Below are positions 1 to 8,819 of a stretch of 24,756 bases of DNA, one piece after another (position 1 is the first letter of the stretch; every line of letters begins with the position of its first letter). The notes beneath the pieces are model-generated. The model was not told the DNA's origin and made no database searches. It saw only the letters and a program-made list of their open reading frames with translations. A program made the position numbers and the translations under genes. The stretch comes from Byssochlamys sp. IMV 00236 (Eukaryota > Ascomycota > Eurotiomycetes > Eurotiales > Thermoascaceae), in contig MSJH02000330.1 of assembly GCA_001931875.2 (NCBI GenBank), positions 1 through 24,756 on the forward strand, in the 5' to 3' direction.

Positions 1-23
1 TTTTTTTTTTTTTTTTTTTTTTT
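1..23. repeat. poly-T tract at window edge
   Basis: The window opens with 23 consecutive T. It could be a homopolymer at a contig end, or the complement of a poly-A tail left by a retroposed sequence. Nothing recognisable as a retroelement follows it. Confidence 0.9.
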
Positions 24-653
24 GCAAGAAAGACAAATCACTGCACTGATTATCATATCCATTTTTTGAAAAAGGCGTGGTCGGACTTCAGAGAGTAGTG
101 TGATCCAAAAAAGGAAATCAAATCACTCACTTTTTTGAGATACCTAAAGGAGGGGAATACTACCACACAATAGTTGTTTTTTTGAGACAGTCATAACCTA
201 GCTGAAGCTGTGGGAGTCAATAATAAATGTGTATTGTTTCAGGAATAAAGTTATATGGGGTATAATGTAGACCATTTCAGTTTGTGCTTGATCAGAAAAG
301 AAATCAGGTTAGTGTAGGAGCATGTTGTGAGATGCTCCCTGGTGTCGTTACTCAATTTTGATCGACAAAAATGGCAGGTAGCATTGACAACCACGTCATT
401 GAAATAGTGTTGGCGAAGATAGACACATACATAAAAAGATTAACTAGAATGAAACACTTTTTGGTGAAATTATAAAAAGGGGTAAAACTATATGATGATA
501 AAGAGAATACGGCTGCAATGCCTGTGTTGCTTGATCTGATTGATTGACTGCTTTACGGTGCCATTGGTATTCACAGGAGTCCGTCCTGATTGTTGTTGCT
601 TTAAAACCGTCGTTACTTCTTATTGTTAAGTAACATTTCCAAAGATGTTATCG
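24..653. other. intergenic, no gene seen
   Basis: AT-rich sequence without an ORF, tRNA-like boxes or a recognisable repeat. It lies downstream of the minus-strand gene relic and may include its old 3' flank. Confidence 0.5.
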
Positions 654-1903
654 TTATACATACACTGTACATTTTCTGTAACTCGCATATGATTCCGATG
701 GGCTTGATTTGACTTTATTCTTATCTTTAACTTCATCAGCAATTTCATCAAACGATTCAAGTCGTAGTGACCTTCTTGGTTCCTTGATACAACTGCATAT
801 CATTTCTCCATAAAGCACCATTTTTCCATTTTCCATACGATTAGTTGATTTGTAAAGTTGGTTTGTCCCCAATGTATTGTATAGTAAATAGGCGTCGCCA
901 TCCAAATGTCTTCCAAGATGCATATTAGTATTGATGATTTCATCCTTCAAACAATTGCTAGTATATTACATCAATTTCAGAGTATCTTCGTCCCTATATA
1001 TGTAAGTATAAGCGAGTAAGACAAGACGTTAACACTGTACCGCTGACTTTATGTGATATCTATATATCAGAATATTTTCATCATATATACCCTGAGAATT
1101 CCACCATTACGCGCTCAATTTTGTCCTTGCAACTAAACCCAATACCATCCAGGAGTTTGCGCTGGCTTTCTGAAAGGCAAAGTATCAATTATTTGTTAGA
1201 TGGTAAAGCCTATTTTAAAAAAAAAAAAAATCATAAACATTTGAATATACATATCATCCTGTCATTTTCTTACCAAATAAAAGGTAACAAATTTATTGAG
1301 GCATTAAAGTACTTGAAGATGAGAACGATATACTCAGCAAAAGGAATATGCTCATTAGAAAGCCACGATTTAACATGACTTGCTAAACTTCGCATGATAA
1401 TCGCACAGTATGTAGCGTAGGAGTTGGATATATTTTTGTTTATCATCATTATTGCCCATATTAATCTTCATGTCATCCATGTGGTCCAATAAGCTATCCA
1501 AAATTCTACGCAAGCAGAAGTTTAGAAGGCTAACTGTATTGGCCCTTTTGATCCTCATTATAAATATTTCACTCAAGCCTAATTTAATAGTATTCGACTC
1601 TTCCTGATTCGCAAGTTGTCGACTTCATTGACGTTTTTTGATATCAAAGCTGAATACAACAGAAGAACAATGGATACTGCATTGATTCAAGTGACGCTTT
1701 CAGTGTGATTAGTTATCATATCTGATGCGGTAGGAGAACGTAAAGTAGAATGTATACTCTACTGCAAGTGTATACTATTATCGAGTGCATTACAAAGCTT
1801 CCTCGCTGGAATGACGATCGATTACTGCTATCAAATAGTCATTGAGTTTCTTTAAATCATTGTCATTGAATCGCAGTTTATTCGTTGAGATGGATGGTGC
1901 CAT
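654..1903 (-). pseudogene. decayed multi-exon gene, PD-(D/E)XK nuclease-like family
   Basis: Several coding-looking blocks on the minus strand cannot be joined into one frame. From 5' to 3' they are: an ATG-led block at 1903 (starts MAPSISTNKLRF); blocks around 1576-1270 in two different frames, the second ending at a good GTAAGA donor; an exon at 1169-1091 reading SQRKLLDGIG...IERVMVEFSG; then, after a 97-base intron with matching phase (1090-994), a block from 993 that meets an in-frame TAA at 968-966 and stays open in the same frame to about 654 (contains HLGRHLDGDAYLLYNT). The 1169-1091 exon lines up with the D...EFK region of the intact gene at 22071-24484: S-x-R-K-[I/L] at the start and [I/V]-E-F-[K/S] at the end. 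The stop and the frame shift suggest a pseudogene. An alternative is a gene with introns I did not resolve. Confidence 0.42.
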
Positions 1904-3384
1904 TTTGATAGGGCTTCTTCTTGCCTTTTTCAACAACGGTGAAGCATGCCATATCGCCGCAAAATAAAAGAAGAGAGATATATGTGGTATATTCTGGTTA
2001 TTATAGGCCAAGAAGAGAGAGAAAAATCTCATTTATTACAATCAGCACCTTTTAATATGGCAACAGGGTTATTACTTGGATTGATCATAGTCAATAAGAA
2101 TTGGACATGACGCGTTATGTGAATCACATTTATCTAATTTTCATAAGATTGGATCTATTTTTAAGAATAGTAAACAGGCCTAGTTGCTTATGACGTATTA
2201 AATGGTGTCTAAAAATTTTATTGAGTATTATCCTTTATTAATTTACTTTGGTTGTTGTTACTATTTTAGTTCCATTTGATATTCATATTCTTCTTCATTG
2301 TTATAAAACCCCTTTTTTCATTGCTCAATAAATTACATATTTGATAATACCTCTCATCCAAGATACACGATCATCCATGTCATTAAGGGTTTACCTAAAG
2401 TGTATTGCGTACCTTAGCAGCCCATCCTTTTTCAAGCGCCATTTGAAATGATTTATGCAGACTTAGAAGATCCATTGCTTTACTATAAAAATAGAAGTAT
2501 AATCATTAAATCTATCACAATCACAATCGTCGCTAATGTTGGTCTACATTTCACAAGCAGAAGGTAAAAAGATAAGGATATAACAGCAGGGTAAACATTT
2601 TACCTTTTTCATGTGCAGTAAAATTATAACTCTTATGTTTTCCTTAGCCAACAATTCAATCACCTACGTTTCATGTTTAATAAACAGGTTTGATTTATGA
2701 GTGCTAGGATGATTTATATTTGATTCTTTTTTGCCCTTTGCCAAAAATAATTATAGCAGCCTTTTAGCACTTTTTATGAGATCTCTTTATTTCTTTAAAT
2801 GATGGGTGCTGATCTATATGTGGCTATTAAAGAATAACCTCTTTCTCTATTTCTTAAATGCACTATTCACTAGAAGATGCTAAAAAAGGTATAATGATAG
2901 ATAAACAAAGAATGATGCCTACATCATATTGGTTTGTAAATAACAAATGTAATGAAATCAATCGTGTGTGTTCCACAGCATCGGCAGTCTAGTTCCTTTT
3001 GAGAAAAGCCCTTTGTTTACTATCAGCTGCATTTTTTTTAATAGTGTTCCCTCTCAACCTTTGTCCTTGATGCTCGCCTTACTTTTTTTTACTCATTTTT
3101 CAAAGAAATCACCTAAAGAAAAAAAAAACGCGTGTTGAAAATAAGAAAGGTGAAGCAATCATGATAAAAAACTATGTGTATGAGATTGTCTTTGTGTAAA
3201 CAAACGGCATCATAAAAAAGGAGATGTGAAAATTATGCAAAGTAAACAAATAAAAAAGAATGCAAGAGAATGTTCTAAAGAAGAGGGCGTTCGGAAGTGC
3301 TCTAATACGGAAAAATTGAAAATGAGTTATTTATTCATGCATTAACGAAAGAGGAAAGGTTAATTAATTTCAGCCCAAATAACA
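1904..3384. other. intergenic, no gene seen
   Basis: About 1.5 kb of AT-rich sequence. The few open stretches lack coding character and no splice-joined gene could be built. The upstream control region of the relic at 654-1903 would lie in its left part. Confidence 0.5.
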
Positions 3385-3470
3385 TGACTCACGTAAACAA
3401 AAAACTATAAAAGAGAGATCATCATTCTTGTCCTTTTTCTTCATTCTTTATCTCTTCTACAAACTATTCT
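3385..3470 (+). promoter_or_regulatory. TATA-type core promoter without an obvious gene
   Basis: TATAAAA lies at 3406-3412. About 20 bases upstream is TGACTCA (3385-3391), the consensus bound by Gcn4/AP-1-type bZIP factors. A pyrimidine-rich stretch (roughly 3420-3465) follows, as is usual around fungal transcription starts. The first downstream ATG (3500) opens only 33 codons; splicing AG|GTATAA to TTTAG shortens it further. The product may be a small peptide, a non-coding RNA or nothing. Confidence 0.35.
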
Positions 3471-3735
3471 ATACACTCTTCTATAGCTTATTATTTCCTA
3501 TGTTGAAAAGGTATAATAGCGTTTGGATGATCTCAAAGTACATAAATCAGTGTCATCCTTTAGAAAATTCACTTTTGCTGGCTCTATTTCATGGTTCCTG
3601 ATGCATCTTACTCTATCATAATGGCCACTCACGGGGTGAAGCCTTAAAGAAATCTCTGCTACTCGCTAATGCTCAAAAAATGCTTGCTACTGCTTATCAA
3701 TACGCTCAATTACTCAATCACTCAATCACTCATAC

Positions 3736-3838
3736 ACCTACAAATGCTTATCAAATATCTGCAAAGACCAGTGAACGCCTACTCATATTTAGCAATACCT
3801 ACAAATGGTCATCAGTGCCTGAAAATACCAGTGAATGC
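3736..3838. repeat. imperfect tandem repeat, 61-base period
   Basis: Two units begin with ACCTACAAATG and end with ACCAGTGAA-YGC (3736-3778 and 3797-3838). A weaker third unit starts near 3843 with CCATGCTTATCAA. The ORF across this region (3680-4057) gives a low-complexity product ending in a Lys-rich tail from an A-rich tract, which I regard as a by-product of the repeat. Confidence 0.5.
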
Positions 3839-4168
3839 ATGTCCCATGCTTATCAACGTCAGAAAGCCCCTGAAGAATTTTGCCCATGTCTATCAATGTC
3901 TGCTGCTAATGAACACAGCTCTGGAGTAACTACATATTCAAGTCCTGAAGCCACAAAAAACATAATCAATCTATGTCACTATTTGCCAAACTCCATCAAG
4001 CTCTGCTACAAGAAAAGAAAGAAAAAAAAAAGTAAAAAAAAACAACAAAAACACTAACCAGACAGGTCACTGCTTCTCTACGCTGGATCACTCCGAGATG
4101 CTCCTATTATTATGGCTCTGCCTCTACAGCTGATGAAAGGCCCGTAAACTCTCCCTACTTCTGAGTTC

Positions 4169-4297
4169 GATGCTTTCAATGTTCCAATGCTCCAATGTTC
4201 TGATGTCCTAATGCCCCAATCTTCCAATCTTCCATTGATCCGATGTCCCGTTGTCCGGATGTTCAACATATCAATGTTGCTATGTTCCAATGTCTCC
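4169..4297. repeat. degenerate short-unit minisatellite (about 8 bases)
   Basis: Successive copies of a unit close to ATGTTCCA or ATGCTCCA run through this stretch, with many substitutions and changes of spacing. The ORFs on both strands here (minus-strand peptides with repeated H-x-N-I-x-T and RTSEH patterns) are explained by the repeat. Confidence 0.65.
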
Positions 4298-4983
4298 TTT
4301 CCTGAGTTTTTTCGTGGTTGTTTTCTGAGATTGAGTCTTGAGCACTTTTTATTCATGGAGGGTTTACACTGTGTAGTCTTCTGGCATGCAGTCTATGGTT
4401 CTAGTCATCTTGAGTTTGAAAGCTATTGAAAATGTGACCTTATGGATTTGTGGGAAAAGGAAATATCTACTTATTCAAAACTCTCTCTCTCTTTGGAAAT
4501 CAAACTATTGCTTGCCTAATAAAAACTTCATTTTGTTACTCCCGCACTTTTTGTTCTTTAATATGACTACTTTGGGATTACAAAAAAGGCTTCTTTCTGT
4601 GCCTTCACTACCAAGAGGCGCCTCTTTTTGTTTATCTGTAAAAGCAGACGCGACATTAATGACGAAAGCAGTGGATAAATGGGTACTTAAAATGATTTCC
4701 TAGTGCATGTATATATATTTCGGTATATTCAATATGGCTCTTTTAATGAATGAACTGACTTATATATGCTACTAAGAAGTCTTGTTTAATTTGACAAAAT
4801 GATCCATTTTTTAGAGACAAGACAAAGTTCGAATAAAGACACACTTGTCAATCAGCGCGTGTGTCCATTGATACACTCGCGACAAACGATTGGCCAACTC
4901 CACCGCCAGTAAAAAGTTCAACAACCGCTGTAAAATTTACTAAAGTCTTCTTTGCCCTTGAAAAGATTCCCTGAACGCCCCTA
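4298..4983. other. intergenic / AIF upstream region
   Basis: AT-rich spacer between the minisatellite and the AIF start. It holds the doubtful small ORF at 4563 and no clear TATA box near 4984, as is common for housekeeping genes. Confidence 0.45.
4563..4703 (+). CDS. possible 46-residue small protein
   Basis: An uninterrupted ATG-to-TAG frame starts MTTLGLQKRLLSVPSLPRGA, which is basic and amphipathic like a mitochondrial presequence, and ends KWVLKMIS. I recognise no family. The frame is open upstream of this ATG, and the surrounding bases show no other support. It is listed only because it would otherwise be missed; chance is a good explanation. Confidence 0.15.
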   Translation: MTTLGLQKRLLSVPSLPRGASFCLSVKADATLMTKAVDKWVLKMIS

Positions 4984-7349
4984 ATGAATTTCCTAAAGAG
5001 CACTGGTCACTCTGCACGCTTTATGCAGAGAAGAGTTACCTTGAATAGCCTTAGATACACCAACAGAGCTCGTTTGTATTCTACAGCTACTGGCGGTCCT
5101 GTCAAAGAAAGTAGTAATGTTCCCTGGGTTATCGGTTCTCTTCTCGTGTTTGGCCCCATTCTGTTCAAGTTGACTTCTCCTCCTCCTCCTTCTAAAAGAA
5201 CAAACTTGACTGAGCATCTTGCTCCTGTACCTGTAGAAGAAGAGAAACCTGCTGCTGTTGAGGAACCAGTCAAGGTGATTCAAAAACCTTATGTTCTTAT
5301 CGGTGCAGGAACAGCTTCTTTTGCAGCTGCACAAGCAATTAAAGAAAAAGATCCTAATGCCAATGTAACTATAGAAAGTGACATTTTATGTGTATATTCA
5401 ACTGTTTTTGCTCAATTAGGTCATCATCATTGGTGAAGAAGGTTATGCTCCTTACATGAGGTGAGTTCCAATCCGCATGTCTTGTAATTATTGAGCATAA
5501 TGCTAATCAAAAAGAAATTAGACCTCCATTATCCAAGGAATTCTGGTTCTCTGAAGATCCCAAGGTTGGAGAAACTTTGCGATTTAAAGATGTAAGACTG
5601 AACGTTGACGTGATAAATGAAGGCTAACTTGTATTTTACTATAGTGGCAAGGCACCGAACGAAGGTAATATATGTGTATAGATTATAGACTATTGTCTTA
5701 ACTTCTCGTAAAAGCGCGATATATCAGGATGTATCAGAATATGAAATCATTCAAGATGCTTCAGGTTCAGATTTAGAAAGCTCAAAGATCAAGCTCTTAC
5801 TTAGCAAGCGTGCTACAAAGCTCAACGTGGAGGACCATACTGTCACATTGGATGATGGCAGTGTCATTTACTACAACAAGGTAAACGACTTTCAAAAACA
5901 TCAATTCGGTTCAAACTAATGTCTATCAAGGTCTTGCTTGCTACTGGAGGAGAGCCCAAGAGATTACCAATGCAAGACAAGAACGACAAGAACGTCACTA
6001 CCTTCCGTAGCATTGAGGACTTTAAGAAATTGGAACAACTCGCCAAGAATGGTGCTCATATTGCTGTTGTTGGTGGTGGCTTTTTAGGATCTGAACTTGC
6101 TGTTGCCCTTGCTCACCGTGGTATGTAATATGTGCATGCATATAGATTTATACTTAGATCATTTTAGCCCAAAAAGAAAACATCAAAGTCACCCAAATCT
6201 TCCCTGAAGGTAAAAGAGATGCGTTCAATACATTATTTTTATTCATTCATTAAAAGATGGAAATATGGCCAATGTCTTTCCTGGTTATCTCACAAAGTGG
6301 ACAACCAGTCGTGTCCGCAAATGTAAGTGAAATACAATTCATACACCCCCATTTAATCTTGTTATAGTGGGCGTAGAGGTCAAGGAAAGATCCGCTGTGA
6401 AATCAGTTTCTACTGATAAAGAATCTGGAAAGACCACTGTTGAATTAGAAAACGGTGAATCCCTTACTGTTGATCATGTCGTTGTTGCCATTGGCATTGA
6501 ACCTCGTGTTGATTTGGCGAGAGACGCAGGATTAGAGATTGATGAAAAGAGATCTGGTGTTGTTGTTAATGCCGAATTAGAAGCCCGTCGAGATGTTTAT
6601 GCTGCTGGAGATATGGTCTCTTTCCATGATGTACAGTTGGGACGTCGTCGTATTGAACATCATGACCAGTAAGATCTTATTTGCATCTCTTGTATGTGTA
6701 TATTGACTGTTTATCATAGCGCTGTCTTGAGTGGACGTCATGCTGGTGAAAACATGGTGGGTGCTTCTCGTGCCTATAAGCATCAGTCTATGTTTTGGTC
6801 TGATTTAGGACCTGAAATTGGTAATTCAAGTTTAATGATGAGAATATAATGATTAACATTACCCCTCCACACTAGGTTACGAAGCCGTTGGATTGACAGA
6901 CTCTCAATTATCAACTGTGAGCGTCTGGGCAAAGGCTACAGCCAAGGATACACCCGTTGCCTCTGCAGGCACTGAAGTTGATAGCCCTCGTGCTGCTCCT
7001 GGTGAAGAACAACAACAAGTGCCAACTAATCAATCTGTTTCTGAAGCTGTTAAGGCAAAGAACCCATTCCAGGATGAAAAGGTAAAGTTTGAATCCATAA
7101 TCGTTCTACAACTCTAAATACATTCTAGTTTGGCAAGGGGCTCGTATTCTATGTTCGTGATAAGAAGATTGTTGGTCTTGTCTTATTTAACGTGTTTGGA
7201 AAGGTTCAAGAAGCTCGAGATATTATCAATGCTGGATACACCTCTGATAAGATTGATGGCTTAGTGAAAAAGTAATTGCTTATATTTAGTATTCATCTTT
7301 ATTTCTAACTTATAAATATAGATTCAATCTTTACTCAAATGACCATTAG
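4984..7349 (+). CDS. AIF1: mitochondrial apoptosis-inducing factor (AIFM1-like flavoprotein oxidoreductase)
   Basis: Thirteen exons: 4984-5364, 5420-5460, 5522-5591, 5645-5664, 5715-5880, 5931-6120, 6168-6209, 6257-6322, 6368-6668, 6720-6820, 6876-7081, 7129-7271, 7322-7349. They join in frame to 584 residues (animal AIFM1 is about 613). The N-terminus is an Arg-rich presequence (residues 1-40), followed by one membrane segment (about 46-64, [18 protein letters not shown]) and a Pro/Glu linker. Next come the FAD-binding [10 protein letters not shown] (107-116), MRPPLSKE (140-147), the NADH-site GGGFLGSE (274-281), YAAGD (403-407) and [10 protein letters not shown] (417-426). [14 protein letters not shown] then leads into the C-terminal AIF dimerisation domain. 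By homology it is an inner-membrane FAD/NADH protein facing the intermembrane space, linked in animals to the MIA40/CHCHD4 import pathway. The last exon encodes FNLYSNDH, matching the animal C-terminus; without that splice the frame stops at 7275 (576 residues). Exon 4 is only 20 bases. An AATAAA lies at 7367-7372. Confidence 0.95.
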
Positions 7350-7567
7350 ATACTAATTAAAAAAATAATAAAGATCATTTTTATGCGGTAAAAGGGCCTT
7401 TAATAGTCCAACTGAGGGCACTCACAACATGTTGGCATCCAAAGTTTCACTCTCAATTTCACTTTCCGTATGATGAGCGGACCTTGGACACCCTTATTCG
7501 GGTATTTAGAGTGATTCCTTTAAAACGTCATTGTCAACACAAAGGTTCTTGAATTTGTGTGTGTCCC
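7350..7567. other. short spacer: AIF 3' end and Apa promoter
   Basis: Contains AATAAA (7367-7372), a likely polyadenylation signal for AIF. The rest must hold the upstream region of the adenylyltransferase gene. No TATA box stands out. Confidence 0.5.
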
Positions 7568-8737
7568 ATGACTCAATTTACAAAACTCGTTGACGAAAAG
7601 TTTACAGCTGCTAAAGAAAAGAAGGCACTCTTTTCTATTGACGCGATACAAGCTGAGAAAGAGAGTGGTGGAATAAAAGTAAAAAGAAAAAAAAAAAGAC
7701 TAAACAAACACTGTTGCTTATTCAGTGGACCTAGTTTGAAATCACTTGTGCACCTGCTCTTGCTAAAAAGCCTACTAATGAAGACAAATCACAAGAAAAA
7801 GTAAACCCATTCTTGAATCCTAATCCTGATTTAGTTGTAAAAGAACTGGATGAGCACTTGATTCTGTTGAATAAATTTGCTGTCATTCCTAATCATTTGT
7901 TACTAGTAACAAAAGGTATATAGTTTGAACTCTATTGAACTATTGCTTAAATAATACATTATAGAACAAAAGAGTCAAGAAGAACTGCTCCTTCCCAATG
8001 ACTTGTATGAAACGTATAAAATATTACAAGAGTTTGGCTCTCCATTACTTGCCTTTTATAACTGTGGAAAAAACTCTGGTGCAAGGTACGCTTATCATTT
8101 TTAAAGAATAATCTAACAATCATTTATAGTCAAGCACATAAGCATATCCAACTCGTTCCTTTGAATGGAAAGAATGGTGTTCAGCCACCTATTAAAAAGT
8201 TATATGATCAAATCCATGATCGACGTGTGGGTAAGTGGGTGTTTTGTTAAAGAAAAAAGGTACCCTTACATATTACATGCAGGACAAATTTATGCTATGG
8301 ACAAATTACCTTTTGTTCATGTGATTATGCAGCTTGATACAAACATCATCCGTGCTGCAACTAAAAGAGAGGATTTGACAGATTACTTGAGCCAAATGTT
8401 CTTTGGTCTTTTGGATGCCATGTTTCAACAATTACGTGAAAATGCTCAACCGATGAATACTTCTTACAATTTCTTGATGACAGAGGAATTCATGATGCTT
8501 ATTCCTCGTGAAAAGGAAAAAGTAACCATTTCACATGATAACAAGGACTATGAATTCTCTCTCAATTCATTGGCATTTGCCGGTATGTTGCTTTGTAAAT
8601 CAGAGGAGCAGCTCGAAGCAATGAAGGCACAGGATGATCTGATGGATATACTTGTCCAAGTCGCCATCAAATGGAACCCTGATGCGCAGAGACTTGATAC
8701 GGAAAGACAACTAGGCTTAGAAGCTCACCTGGCATAA
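7568..8737 (+). CDS. APA2: Ap4A phosphorylase / ATP adenylyltransferase (Apa1/Apa2 family)
   Basis: Five exons: 7568-7678, 7735-7915, 7965-8085, 8130-8230, 8283-8737. They join to 322 residues, the size of yeast Apa1/Apa2 (about 321-325). The enzyme splits diadenosine tetraphosphate with phosphate to ADP and ATP, and runs the reverse ADP-ATP exchange. The HIT-superfamily active site is visible as NSGASQAHKHIQLVP, with the H-x-H-x-Q element at residues 141-145 (second His as nucleophile, by family knowledge). The C-terminal part has YNFLMTEEFMMLIPR and SLNSLAFAGMLL, typical of the family. The start is the ATG at 7568; an upstream in-frame GTG at 7559 is not a eukaryotic start. The first intron must use the second of two acceptors (CTAG before 7735), since the first (CAG at 7725) leads straight to a stop. 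It converges with UTP10, with 82 bases between stop codons. Whether it is closer to Apa1 or Apa2 cannot be told by eye. Confidence 0.93.
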
Positions 8738-8819
8738 CACGTTTGAAAAATAATAAAAAAATTTTAAATTTGGAAATTACACAGACGTTGGGTGGGTGCA
8801 AACGCAGAAAGATATTTAT
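8738..8819. terminator. shared 3' region of two convergent genes
   Basis: The plus strand carries A-rich AATAATAAAAAAA just after the Apa stop (from about 8749). The minus strand carries AATAAA immediately after the UTP10 stop (complement of TTTATT at 8814-8819). With only 82 bases between stops, the two mRNAs probably overlap at their 3' ends. Confidence 0.5.

Noticed and set aside
3669..4057. ORFs of 86 and 125 codons in two frames
   Set aside because: They overlap each other, lie on a 61-base repeat and an A-rich tract, and show no family signature.
4813..4845. GTTCGAATAAAG resembling a tRNA B box
   Set aside because: No matching A box upstream and no flanking arms that pair as an acceptor stem. 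No tRNA was found anywhere in the window.
4993..5334. Minus-strand ORFs of 113 and 88 codons over AIF exon 1
   Set aside because: Antisense shadows of a strongly supported coding exon.
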